From positions 1-18,957 of the forward strand of contig SLJS01000294.1 of NCBI GenBank assembly GCA_007135015.1: DNA of 18,957 nucleotides. Reading direction: 5' to 3'. The DNA is from Alcanivorax sp. Lineage in GTDB: Bacteria > Pseudomonadota > Gammaproteobacteria > Pseudomonadales > Alcanivoracaceae. The notes below the pieces were generated by a model. That model saw nothing but the letters and a program-made list of their open reading frames with translations. It did no database searches and had not been told where the DNA came from. Position numbers and translations under genes: made by a program. The first letter of the stretch is position 1; each line of letters starts with the position of its first letter. Of the stretch, positions 1 through 6,622 are shown one piece after another.

Positions 1-4
1 CCGC

Positions 5-70
5 CGTCAGGCGCACGTGCTCCTTCAACCGTAGTCCCTGCTACGGTTTCAGTCGCGAGCACGCCTGACG
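5..70. repeat. Nested inverted repeat (cruciform-like) upstream of the RAYT gene
   Basis: The outer stem pairs cgtcagg (5-11) plus cgtgctc (16-22) with gagcacg (57-63) plus cctgacg (64-70), with a 4-nt bulge on the left arm. Inside it lies a perfect 8-bp hairpin, aaccgtag (27-34) with ctacggtt (41-48), loop tccctg. No T-run follows, so it is not a typical intrinsic terminator. It lies about 180 bases before a RAYT-type transposase, so a REP/BIME-like origin is possible but not shown. It could also be the end of a transcript from beyond the window edge. Confidence 0.6.
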
Positions 71-137
71 ACGACCACCCGCGGCGCGAATTACATGGCA
101 TTTGGTGCAATATCCGGGCTAACCGGCAGAAGAAATT

Positions 138-150
138 GGTGACAGGCACC
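138..150 (-). repeat. GACAGGCAC repeat copy upstream of the RAYT
   Basis: The plus strand reads ggtgacaggcacc, a 4-bp stem (ggtg/cacc) with loop acagg. On the minus strand it reads ggtgcctgtcacc, matching the GTGCCTGTCC repeats at 1404-1484 and 6459-6622. Its orientation is opposite to the copies downstream of the RAYT gene, so the gene is bracketed by inverted copies. Confidence 0.6.
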
Positions 151-247
151 ACCTTGGCACTTTCTCACATCTTTTACCGAGATTTCTTACAGCCAGAGAC
201 TGAGCTCATTGCTACGCTGCTGAGGTCAAATACGGAGAAAGTCGCCC

Positions 248-1258
248 ATGCCTCGTCCAAGGAAGGAACAGGTCAATCTGGAATCGACGCCCTACTACCA
301 TGTTATTAGTCGCTGTGTACGCCGCGCGCACCTGTGTGGCCGCGACCCGATCACCGGTCGTAACTTCAGTCACCGCAAAGTCTGGATCCGGGCGCGCCTG
401 GCGCAACTGGTCGAGTGCTTCGCAGTGGATCTCGGAGCCTTCACTATCCTGGATAACCATTACCACGCACTGGTTCATGTCGACGCGCAGCGCGCTCGCG
501 CCTGGGACGAGCGGGAAGTTGCCCGACGCTGGCTCAGCCTATTCAAGGGGCCTCTGCTGGTACGCCGCTGGATGAATGGTGAAGCAATCACCGGTGAAGA
601 ACTCGAACAGGTCCGTGAAGACATCACAAAATGGCGTGCCCGTCTCCACGATCTCAGCTGGTTCATGAAGTGCCTGAACGAGTATATTGCCCGTCGCGCC
701 AACAAGGAGGATCAGTGCAAGGGCCGGTTCTGGGAGGAACGTTTTGTCAGCCAGGCACTACTTGATGATCCAGCGGTGCTTGGGTGCATGGTCTATATTG
801 ACCTCAATCCGGTGCGCGCCGGTCTCGCCCAAACTCCTGAAGACTCCGACCATACCTCAATCCAGCAACGTCTCGAGGACCACTTCGGCGAACCTGTGAA
901 ACAGGATCCCTCCCGGCCCCGGCTGCTTCCCCTGGCCGGTCCCCACGAGCCGGCCCATGCTGAACAGGGCCCTTTCGCAACCCGACTGACGGACTACCTG
1001 GCACTTGTGGACTGGACGGGTCGCAGTATCCGTTCGGACAAGAGCGGAGCAATCCCGACGGCCATGCCACCTCTTCTGGAAAGGCTTCAACTGGACAGGA
1101 AACGATGGCTTACGCGGATGGGTGGAGGCTTACCTGTTCCCCGGCCTGTAGCCCTGGGTGACGTTTCCAGCATTCAACGCTTCGCCGAGATGACACGGCG
1201 ACGATGGGTTAAATACGCGAGCGAAGCGAGCTGCTTTTCCCCCTCCGGGCCGGGATAA
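248..1258 (+). CDS. REP-associated tyrosine transposase (RAYT, IS200-like Y1 HUH family)
   Basis: Predicted single-strand DNA transposase of 336 aa. RAYTs are domesticated relatives of IS200/IS605 TnpA that cut and join REP hairpins. The HUH metal-binding motif is HYH at residues 71-73 (context LDNHYHALVHVD). A helix near residues 138-150 holds Tyr146, the likely nucleophile. The block at 159-193 (GRFWEERF, then YIDLNPVRAGL) is characteristic of the family. The C-terminal tail beyond about residue 215 is longer than in minimal IS200 transposases and is typical of RAYTs. The ATG is preceded by ggag at 234-237. No second transposase gene or IS605 TnpB is present. Small repeats of the GTGCCTGTCC family flank it in inverted orientation, as expected for a RAYT and its substrates. 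Family assignment is firm; activity and cognate repeat are inference. Confidence 0.88.
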   Translation: MPRPRKEQVNLESTPYYHVISRCVRRAHLCGRDPITGRNFSHRKVWIRARLAQLVECFAVDLGAFTILDNHYHALVHVDAQRARAWDEREVARRWLSLFKGPLLVRRWMNGEAITGEELEQVREDITKWRARLHDLSWFMKCLNEYIARRANKEDQCKGRFWEERFVSQALLDDPAVLGCMVYIDLNPVRAGLAQTPEDSDHTSIQQRLEDHFGEPVKQDPSRPRLLPLAGPHEPAHAEQGPFATRLTDYLALVDWTGRSIRSDKSGAIPTAMPPLLERLQLDRKRWLTRMGGGLPVPRPVALGDVSSIQRFAEMTRRRWVKYASEASCFSPSGPG

Positions 1259-1372
1259 ACCCCAACCCTGCCGAGCCGACGCGCTCTGAAGTCTACGCCT
1301 GGGAGTGCTGCTCCATGCAACCCCGGGCGAACCTTTAGCAGCCAGCACATTGTCGTTCTGGACAGGAACCAG

Positions 1373-1393
1373 AAAAGCCTCTTGCGCTTTTTT
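1373..1393 (+). terminator. Possible weak intrinsic terminator after the RAYT gene
   Basis: A 6-bp stem, aaaagc (1373-1378) with gctttt (1386-1391), loop of 7, runs into a T-stretch (1388-1393). The stem is short and partly A-T, so strength is doubtful. It could serve either strand. Confidence 0.3.
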
Positions 1394-1403
1394 GGTGGTG
1401 CTA

Positions 1404-1484
1404 GTGCCTGTCCAGTCCCTTCGGTGACTGGCTTGATCTTTGTGCCTGTCCCGGTTTGGCATCTGTGCCTGTCCCGGTTTGGCA
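1404..1484 (+). repeat. Cluster of GTGCCTGTCC repeats between the RAYT gene and sspB
   Basis: gtgcctgtcc occurs at 1404-1413, 1442-1451 and 1465-1474. The last two belong to a near-tandem repeat (gtgcctgtcccggtttggca, 23-bp period). The first is followed by a hairpin, ccagtc (1412-1417) with gactgg (1426-1431). A diverged inverted copy, gacaggaacc, lies at 1361-1370. The cluster ends just before the sspB stop codon. The same motif forms the array at 6459-6622. Confidence 0.75.
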
Positions 1485-1489
1485 GCAGG

Positions 1490-1915
1490 TTAGCGGACCA
1501 CTTTCAGGTCCGGGCGTCCATTGCCTTTTCGGGGTGAGCCATCATTGCCGGCGTCACCATCGGGTCCACTGCCCTCGGGGGGCGGTTCGGGCGGAGGCTC
1601 TTCGGCGGGAAAGGCCATCCCCTGACCATTCTCGCGAGCGAACACGGCCAGCACAGCGCCCACCGGAACGCGCACCGTCATGGGCTGGCCATGGAAGCGG
1701 GCAGAAAAGCGGATCTCATTATTGTCGGCGACGAAATGCTGCACTGCCCGAGGAGCGATATTGAGCACGATCTGGCCGTCCTGCACGAAGTCCCGGGGGA
1801 TCTCCACCCCCGGATGGTTTGCGTCAACAGCAAGATGTGTCGTCAGGTTGTTATCGCAGATCCATTCATGAATGGCACGAATCAGGTAGGGCTTGTTGGA
1901 CGTCATGTCCGTCAT
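1490..1915 (-). CDS. sspB: ClpXP protease specificity-enhancing factor SspB
   Basis: 141-aa adaptor that binds ssrA-tagged proteins and tethers them to ClpX for degradation by ClpXP. The N-terminal half (PYLIRAIHEW, then GQIVLNIAPRAVQHF, then VGAVLAVFARENGQGMAF) aligns closely with E. coli SspB as I recall it. A flexible Pro/Glu/Gly-rich linker (about 104-132) leads to the ClpX-binding tail RPDLKVVR at 134-141. Both functional ends are intact. It lies 40 bases after sspA and is probably co-transcribed with it. The start could be Met1 or Met4; Met4 gives the usual MTSNKPYL-type beginning. Repeats abut its 3' end, and no strong terminator was found downstream. Confidence 0.95.
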   Translation of the reverse strand: MTDMTSNKPYLIRAIHEWICDNNLTTHLAVDANHPGVEIPRDFVQDGQIVLNIAPRAVQHFVADNNEIRFSARFHGQPMTVRVPVGAVLAVFARENGQGMAFPAEEPPPEPPPEGSGPDGDAGNDGSPRKGNGRPDLKVVR

Positions 1916-1955
1916 GATCTACCCCTTCTCTTCATGCGGTCGGGAATCTGCCTGT

Positions 1956-2594
1956 CTAAAGAGGATGACGAAGCTCGCGCTCCTGCTCGGTAAGGCTCGC
2001 CTGGAAGCTGTCGCGATCGAACATGCGATCCATGTAGTCAAACATGGCCTGGCACTGCTTTGCGGGAAGCTCGACCCCAAGCGCCGGAAGGCGCCAGAGA
2101 ATCGGCATGATGGTGCAGTCCACAAGCGAGAACTCCTCGCTCATGAAAAACGGCATCTCGGAAAAGGCCGGAGCAATGGTGATCAGGTTCTCGCGCAATT
2201 CCTTGCGGCGCCTGGTCAGATGCGCTTCCTTCTCCCGCCCGGCAAGAATGGCGTCCACATGGTGGCACCATTCCCGCTCAATACGCGAAACCAACAGACG
2301 GCTGTGGGCCCGGGCTACCGGATAGACAGGCAACAAGGGCGGATGAGGAAAGCGCTCATCCAGGTATTCCATGATGATGCTGGATTCATAAAGGGTAAGT
2401 TCCCGGTCTACCAAGGTGGGTACTTCGTTGTAGGGGTTCAGCCGGGCAAGATCCTCCGGCTTGCTGCCCTCATCAACATCAACGATATCGACAGTGACAC
2501 CCTTTTCCGCCAGCACGATCCGTACCCGGTGACAGTAATGGTCCACCGGATTGGAATAGAGCATCATTGATGATCGTTTTGTCACGACACCCAT
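1956..2594 (-). CDS. sspA: Stringent starvation protein A (GST-fold RNA polymerase-associated protein)
   Basis: 212 aa, close to the usual length. SspA has a glutathione S-transferase fold without GST activity; it binds RNA polymerase-sigma70 and influences stationary-phase and acid-stress transcription. The thioredoxin-like N-domain contains MMLYSNPVDHYCHRVRIVLAEKG, and the block ELTLYESSIIMEYLDERFPHP is nearly identical to E. coli SspA. The surface motif PHPPLLPVYPVAR is conserved. The C-domain ends with RDSFQASLTEQERELR. The ATG at 2594 has aggag about 11 nt upstream. It sits between petC and sspB in the same orientation; the 86-nt gap to petC contains a nested hairpin. Confidence 0.95.
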   Translation of the reverse strand: MGVVTKRSSMMLYSNPVDHYCHRVRIVLAEKGVTVDIVDVDEGSKPEDLARLNPYNEVPTLVDRELTLYESSIIMEYLDERFPHPPLLPVYPVARAHSRLLVSRIEREWCHHVDAILAGREKEAHLTRRRKELRENLITIAPAFSEMPFFMSEEFSLVDCTIMPILWRLPALGVELPAKQCQAMFDYMDRMFDRDSFQASLTEQERELRHPL

Positions 2595-2624
2595 AGTCTG
2601 GTCGTCTCCTGAGACGATAAGTTA

Positions 2625-2667
2625 CCGGCGGCCAGAAGTGGCTCTTCCTGCCACCATCCGCCGCCGG
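2625..2667 (-). other. Intercistronic nested hairpin between petC and sspA
   Basis: An 8-bp GC stem, ccggcggc (2625-2632) with gccgccgg (2660-2667), encloses a second 5-bp stem, gtggc (2638-2642) with gccac (2650-2654). No T-tract follows on the minus strand, so it does not look like a simple intrinsic terminator. It may protect the 3' end of the petABC transcript or mark a processing site; that is inference. Confidence 0.5.
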
Positions 2668-2680
2668 GGAAGAACCGCTG

Positions 2681-3343
2681 CTAGTGCACGTCCTTCCAGT
2701 ATTCCTTCTTCAGCAGGTATGCCGGAATAAACAACAGAGCAAGGAAAAACAGCACATAGGCGCCCATTCGCTCACGCTCCAGTTTCACCGGGTCCCCCAC
2801 GTAATAGAGGAAATTGGTAATATCGAACATCGCCTGACGGAATTCTTCCTCGTCAAGCTCGCGCTCCATTCGTTCCATGACATGCGGCATTCCGACATTG
2901 TCAAATACCTCATTGTTGTAGCCGAAGGGGCGCGACTCATCCTCATAGAAGCCGAGCAGAAACGAATAAACGTAGTCCGGAGACTCCCAGCGAGTCACAT
3001 TCGTCAGGTCGGGCGGCGCAACACCGAAAAAATCCTGAGCATCATCCTCGGGAAAACCGATTTCCATCCGGCTGCCGATTTCCTCGGTAGTGAAATTAAG
3101 GTGTTCGAGCACCAGGTCCTCGGGAATGCCCAGATCCTCGCCAACACGTCCGTAGCGCTTGTACTCCAGGGAGTGGCAACCCATGCAGTTATCCACGAAC
3201 AATGCCGCACCACGTTGCAGCGAGGCCCGATCCTGCATGTTCACACCAGGGCTGTGGGGGTAATCACCGCCACCCGCCGCCTGAACGTTCCCCGCGAACG
3301 GGAGAATGCCGAATACCAGTACTGCAATTGCAAATGTTTTCAT
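2681..3343 (-). CDS. petC: Ubiquinol-cytochrome c reductase, cytochrome c1 subunit
   Basis: 220-aa cytochrome c1 of the bc1 complex; it takes electrons from the Rieske protein and passes them to soluble cytochrome c. A Sec signal peptide covers about residues 1-22 (cleavage after VQA). The heme c site CMGCH is at 53-57, and the axial Met is probably Met152 in NVGMPHV. The acidic stretch 156-168 may be a docking face. A C-terminal transmembrane helix at about 194-211 ends in the basic LLKKEYWK anchor. It overlaps the petB stop by one base (TGATG), indicating translational coupling. Length is typical of the short bacterial c1 type. Confidence 0.96.
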   Translation of the reverse strand: MKTFAIAVLVFGILPFAGNVQAAGGGDYPHSPGVNMQDRASLQRGAALFVDNCMGCHSLEYKRYGRVGEDLGIPEDLVLEHLNFTTEEIGSRMEIGFPEDDAQDFFGVAPPDLTNVTRWESPDYVYSFLLGFYEDESRPFGYNNEVFDNVGMPHVMERMERELDEEEFRQAMFDITNFLYYVGDPVKLERERMGAYVLFFLALLFIPAYLLKKEYWKDVH

Positions 3344-4644
3344 CAGTGGCCTCCTCCCGTGGTCACCCGATCCGGCACCGGCTTTGACTGCTCGAAACGG
3401 TGGCCAAAAGGCAGCACGAACAGCAGGTAGAAGAAGTACAGGAAGGTAAACAGCTTCGACCAGTCCCCGTAGGAGATGGCCAGAAACTCCTTGTCCGCGG
3501 GCTCCGTGCCAAAAAAGCCGAGGATCACGAATGACACGGCAAAGATGCCGAGAGCAACTTTGCTGACCCAGCCCTTGTAACGGATGGACTTGACCGGGTG
3601 CCGATCAAGCCAGGGCACCACGAACAGCACCGCGATGGCTCCGCCCATGACGATCAGCCCAAGGGACTTGGCCTCCAGAATGAAGTTGAAATCAATGGCA
3701 CGCAACATTGCGTAGAAGGGCCCGTAGTACCAGACCGGAGCAATATGATCGGGCGTCACCATCGGATTCGCGGGCTGCCAGTTCGGCGGCTCAATCATGT
3801 AGCCACCGCCGGTGGGGAAGTAAAACAGCACCGCAGCAAAAACCATCAGGAAGACAACCACCCCGGCGAAATCCTTTACCGTGTAATAGGGATGGAAGGG
3901 AATGCCATCCTTCGGCACGCCGTTTTCGTCCTTGTTTTTCTTGATTTCCACGCCATCCGGGTTGTTGGAGCCCACCTCGTGCAGCGCCAGAATATGCAGC
4001 ACCACCAGCAGGATAAGTACCAGCGGCAGCGCCACGACGTGCAGCGCAAAGAACTTGTTCACCGTCGCCTCGGAGAGCAGATAATCCCCACGCACCCAGG
4101 TAGTCAGCGCTTCGCCCAGCTCAGTGGCACGTTCGGCACTGACGAAGGGAATAACCTGGAAGGGAATGGCCTCGGCCAGGGAGATAATCACCTGCGCGCC
4201 CCAATAGGACATATTGCCCCAGGGCAGTACATAGCCGAGAAAGCCTTCGGCCATGAGCACCAGATAGATCATCATGCCGAAAACCCACACCAGCTCCCGC
4301 GGCGGCTTGTAGGAGCCGTAGAGCAACCCGCGGAACATGTGCAAATAGATAACAGCGAAGAAGGCACTGGCTCCCACGGCATGCATGTATCGAAGCAGCC
4401 AGCCGTACTGTACATCCCGCATGATGTACTCCACCGATGCAAACGCATCGGTGGGCGAATAGAACATGGTCAGCCAGATGCCGGTGACCAGCTGATTGAT
4501 CAGTACTACCAGGGAGAAGATTCCGAAGTAGTACCAGAAATTGAAGTTCTTCGGAGCATAATACTCCGTCATATGCTTGCGCATGGCCTCGGAGACCGGC
4601 AGACGCGCGTCCACCCAGTCAGCCAGAGCCTTCCCCATAGCCAT
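3343..4644 (-). CDS. petB: Ubiquinol-cytochrome c reductase, cytochrome b subunit
   Basis: 433-aa integral membrane subunit carrying hemes bL and bH and both quinone sites. Heme ligands are His88/His102 and His202/His217; the second pair is 15 residues apart rather than the 14 of mitochondrial and alphaproteobacterial cytochrome b. The Qo motif reads PVWY at 303-306 (IAPVWYYGPFYAMLRA) where mitochondria have PEWY. From family knowledge, PVWY is a beta/gammaproteobacterial variant. About eight transmembrane helices are visible. The start overlaps the petA stop (TAATG) and the stop overlaps the petC start, so the three genes form a tightly coupled operon. Met3 is an alternative start. Confidence 0.97.
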   Translation of the reverse strand: MAMGKALADWVDARLPVSEAMRKHMTEYYAPKNFNFWYYFGIFSLVVLINQLVTGIWLTMFYSPTDAFASVEYIMRDVQYGWLLRYMHAVGASAFFAVIYLHMFRGLLYGSYKPPRELVWVFGMMIYLVLMAEGFLGYVLPWGNMSYWGAQVIISLAEAIPFQVIPFVSAERATELGEALTTWVRGDYLLSEATVNKFFALHVVALPLVLILLVVLHILALHEVGSNNPDGVEIKKNKDENGVPKDGIPFHPYYTVKDFAGVVVFLMVFAAVLFYFPTGGGYMIEPPNWQPANPMVTPDHIAPVWYYGPFYAMLRAIDFNFILEAKSLGLIVMGGAIAVLFVVPWLDRHPVKSIRYKGWVSKVALGIFAVSFVILGFFGTEPADKEFLAISYGDWSKLFTFLYFFYLLFVLPFGHRFEQSKPVPDRVTTGGGH

Positions 4645-5234
4645 TATGCGGTATCCCCTTCTTCAGAACCGATGATGACGACGTCTTCACTCAGGTAGGA
4701 ATGCTCCGGAACCACCAGGTTGGTAGGCGCCGGCACACCACGGTAAACACGCCCCGCAAGATCAAACATGGAACCATGGCATGCGCAGTAGAAGCCGCCG
4801 TGGTCCAGGCGCGGAGTAGGCTCCGCATTGTACGCGGGCGAACAGCCCAGATGGGTGCAGACCCCGGTCAGCACCAGGATCTCGGGCCTTATGGAGCGAT
4901 AATTGTTGCGCGCATACTCGGGCTGCTGCTCCTGTTCCGAGTCCGGATCGGCCAGCACTCCCTCGTCCACGATCCGCTCCAGACCTTCCAGCATGTCTTC
5001 GGTACGGCGGATGACCCAGACCGGGCGACCACGCCAGCCGCGGGTGACCCGCTGGCCGGGCTCAAGCTTGCTCACATCCACTTCCACCGGAGCCCCCGCG
5101 TGCTCGGCACGGGCACTGGGCTGCCAGGAACGGACAAAGGGAACCGCCAGACCCGCTACCCCAACCGCTCCTACGGCCGCTGTAACGCCAATCAAGAAGG
5201 TGCGGCGACCATTGTTAACGCCGTCATTGCTCAT
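4644..5234 (-). CDS. petA: Ubiquinol-cytochrome c reductase, Rieske iron-sulfur subunit
   Basis: 196-aa Rieske protein that takes the first electron from quinol at the Qo site. A twin-arginine signal/anchor begins at GRRTFLIG (Arg10-Arg11), followed by a hydrophobic helix to about residue 34. The [2Fe-2S] motifs are CTHLGC (126-131) and CACHGS (150-155), with both Cys and both His ligands, and the Pro loop is GVPAP (167-171). An insertion rich in Asp/Glu/Gln lies at 96-107. The ATG at 5234 has a strong ggggag site 9 nt upstream. It is the first gene of petABC, which probably reads on into sspA-sspB. Confidence 0.97.
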   Translation of the reverse strand: MSNDGVNNGRRTFLIGVTAAVGAVGVAGLAVPFVRSWQPSARAEHAGAPVEVDVSKLEPGQRVTRGWRGRPVWVIRRTEDMLEGLERIVDEGVLADPDSEQEQQPEYARNNYRSIRPEILVLTGVCTHLGCSPAYNAEPTPRLDHGGFYCACHGSMFDLAGRVYRGVPAPTNLVVPEHSYLSEDVVIIGSEEGDTA

Positions 5235-5324
5235 TGAGATGTTCTCCCCTGATTACCCCGATGGGGGGCTCACCAGCCAATCCGAGATGTGTGCCCTGCG
5301 TTCCGGCCGGCCGCAGGCGCGCAA

Positions 5325-5353
5325 ATGGTAATGAAAAACCCCTGTTCTGGCAA
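5325..5353 (-). promoter_or_regulatory. Candidate sigma70 promoter for petABC(-sspAB)
   Basis: On the minus strand TTGCCA (5348-5353) is followed after 17 nt by TACCAT (5325-5330), in the gap between the rpsI terminator and petA. Both hexamers match the consensus only partly, so this is a candidate. A leader of about 85 nt would result. Confidence 0.35.
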
Positions 5354-5398
5354 CCGGAAGCGACCGCCAAGGCTAGGCTAAATCACTGATTTGCGCAC

Positions 5399-5426
5399 AA
5401 AAAAGCCCAGCCTGGGCTGGGCTTTT
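5399..5426 (-). terminator. Intrinsic terminator of rplM-rpsI
   Basis: A perfect 8-bp stem, agcccagc (5404-5411) with gctgggct (5416-5423), loop ctgg, is extended by A-T pairs. On the minus strand it runs into TTTTTT (complement of 5399-5404). It lies 18-45 bases beyond the rpsI stop and separates the ribosomal operon from petABC. The plus strand also has a short T-run, so it may work in both directions. Confidence 0.85.
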
Positions 5427-5444
5427 CCGGCTGCTGTCGATCTG

Positions 5445-5840
5445 TCAGCGCTTCGAGTACTGCGGACGTTTGCGCGCCTTGTGCAGCCCGACCTTCTTGC
5501 GCTCCACGCCCCGCGCGTCACGGGTAACGTAGCCTGCCTCGCGCAGCTGCGGACGCAGGGTCTCGTCGTATTCCATGAGCGCCCGGGAAATGCCGTGGCG
5601 AATGGCGCCGGCCTGGCCGGTGTTCCCGCCGCCGCTTACCGTGACCTTCAGATCAAACCGGTCCGCGGCGCCGACCAGCTCCAGCGGCTGGCGAACAACC
5701 ATCTGTGCCGTTTCGCGACCGAAGTAATCTTCCAGCGTGCGGCCGTTGATCATGATCCTGCCGCTGCCCGGGCGGAGAAACACCCGCGCCGAGGAGGATT
5801 TGCGCCGGCCGGTTCCATAGTTGCTTGCTGACGTCGTCAT
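5445..5840 (-). CDS. rpsI: 30S ribosomal protein S9
   Basis: 131-aa small-subunit protein whose C-terminal tail reaches the P-site tRNA. Conserved blocks GTGRRKSSSARVF, FGRETAQMVVRQPLEL, GGGNTGQAGAIRHGISRALMEYD and the basic C-terminus KKVGLHKARKRPQYSKR are all intact. I chose the ATG at 5840 (MTTSASNYGTG), with agggg 9 nt upstream, over a TTG at 5849 that would overlap this site. It follows rplM by 14 nt and ends before a strong terminator. Confidence 0.97.
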   Translation of the reverse strand: MTTSASNYGTGRRKSSSARVFLRPGSGRIMINGRTLEDYFGRETAQMVVRQPLELVGAADRFDLKVTVSGGGNTGQAGAIRHGISRALMEYDETLRPQLREAGYVTRDARGVERKKVGLHKARKRPQYSKR

Positions 5841-5854
5841 CTGTACCAACCCCT

Positions 5855-6283
5855 TCAGAGTTCCAGCGACTGCGGCTGTTGCGCAGCATGCGGATGGGCA
5901 TCACCCGCATATACCTTGAGCTTTCCGAGCATGGCCCGGCCCAGCGGATTGCGGGGCATCATGCCCTTGACCGCCAGCTCGATGGCCCGTTCGGGCTTGC
6001 TGGCAATCAATTTCTCGAAATTCACTTCGCGGATACCGCCCGGATAGCCGGTATGGCGGTAATAGCGCTTCTCGGAGGCCTTCCTGCCGGTCACATGAAC
6101 CTTCTCGGCATTGATGACCACGATGTAGTCGCCGGTATCCACATGGGGCGTGTACTCGGGCTTGTGTTTGCCCCGCAGGCGCGATGCAATCTCGCTGGCC
6201 AGACGCCCCAGGGTCTTGCCGGCCGCGTCCACCACATACCAGTCGCGCTGCACAGTTTCCGCTTTCGCGCTGTAGGTCTTCAT
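5855..6283 (-). CDS. rplM: 50S ribosomal protein L13
   Basis: 142-aa large-subunit assembly protein. Hallmarks are RDWYVVDAAGKTLGRLAS near the N-terminus, HVDTGDYIVVINAEK, then KRYYRHTGYPGG and GMMPRNPLGRAML near the C-terminus. The start is the ATG at 6283 (MKTYSAKAE), the usual L13 beginning, preceded by a ggggcga site. An in-frame extension further upstream runs through the leader and is not supported. It is the first gene of rplM-rpsI, with a good promoter about 75-105 nt upstream. In E. coli the L13 leader is an autoregulatory target; the GC-rich inverted segment at about 6323-6347 could play that role here, but this is untested. Confidence 0.97.
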   Translation of the reverse strand: MKTYSAKAETVQRDWYVVDAAGKTLGRLASEIASRLRGKHKPEYTPHVDTGDYIVVINAEKVHVTGRKASEKRYYRHTGYPGGIREVNFEKLIASKPERAIELAVKGMMPRNPLGRAMLGKLKVYAGDAHPHAAQQPQSLEL

Positions 6284-6359
6284 GAAATTTCGCCCCAGAT
6301 TCAGGAGATTACGGTTGATTTCCCGCCGGCAGCGGGCCGCCGCGGCAACGGGAGCGCGA

Positions 6360-6388
6360 ATTGTAATGGAGGGCCCGGGGGAAGACAA
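6360..6388 (-). promoter_or_regulatory. Sigma70-like promoter of rplM-rpsI
   Basis: On the minus strand TTGTCT (6383-6388) is followed after exactly 17 nt by TACAAT (6360-6365), matching 4/6 and 5/6 of the consensus. It lies about 77 nt upstream of the rplM ATG, giving a leader of roughly 70 nt with a GC-rich inverted region (cgcggcggcccgctgccggc on the minus strand). Confidence 0.6.
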
Positions 6389-6458
6389 GGGAAACGCCGC
6401 ATGGTCCGTCCGCCACAGGCCCGGAAAAGCCGGCCTTCGTCCCTGCCCGGTTCATGCC

Positions 6459-6622
6459 GTGCCTGTCCTGAATCAGTCCGTGCCTGTCCCGGTTCAGCGG
6501 TCCCGGTTCAACGCGGTTTGTGCCTGTCCAGATCTTCTGTGGTCCAGATCTTCTGTGCCTGTCCAGGTCTTCTGTGCCTGTCTCGATTCAGCAGCAGGGT
6601 TTGTGCCTGTCCGGATTCAGGC
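6459..6622 (+). repeat. Degenerate tandem array of GTGCCTGTCC repeats
   Basis: gtgcctgtcc starts at 6459, 6480, 6520, 6555 and 6603, with a one-mismatch copy (gtgcctgtct) at 6574. A copy lacking cct (gtggtccagatcttct) lies at 6539-6554. Unit lengths are about 16-40 bases, mostly 19-21. Following segments come in types: agatcttct / aggtcttct, and ggattcag / cggttcag / tgaatcag. The array starts about 70 bases beyond the rplM -35 box and runs into the last codons of the carotenoid oxygenase gene. It shares its core with the repeats around the RAYT gene 5 kb away. Irregular spacing and short units exclude CRISPR. Confidence 0.85.

Noticed and set aside
5..70. Integron attC site
   Set aside because: The arms do not show the paired core sites ending in AAC/GTT that attC needs, and no integrase is present.
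2321..2332. gacaggcaac inside sspA as another repeat copy
   Set aside because: It codes for conserved SspA residues (LPVYPV), so the similarity is coincidental.
2603..2616. Inverted repeat cgtctc/gagacg before sspA as an operator
   Set aside because: Two-base loop, overlaps the ribosome binding site and has no second copy; too weak to claim.
3598..4698. Plus-strand open frame of 366 codons antisense to petB
   Set aside because: petB is certain on the minus strand; the frame shows no domain, only His/Gln-rich reverse-complement sequence.
6459..6622. CRISPR array
   Set aside because: The shared core is only 10 bases, spacing is irregular, spacers are related to each other, and no cas genes are near.
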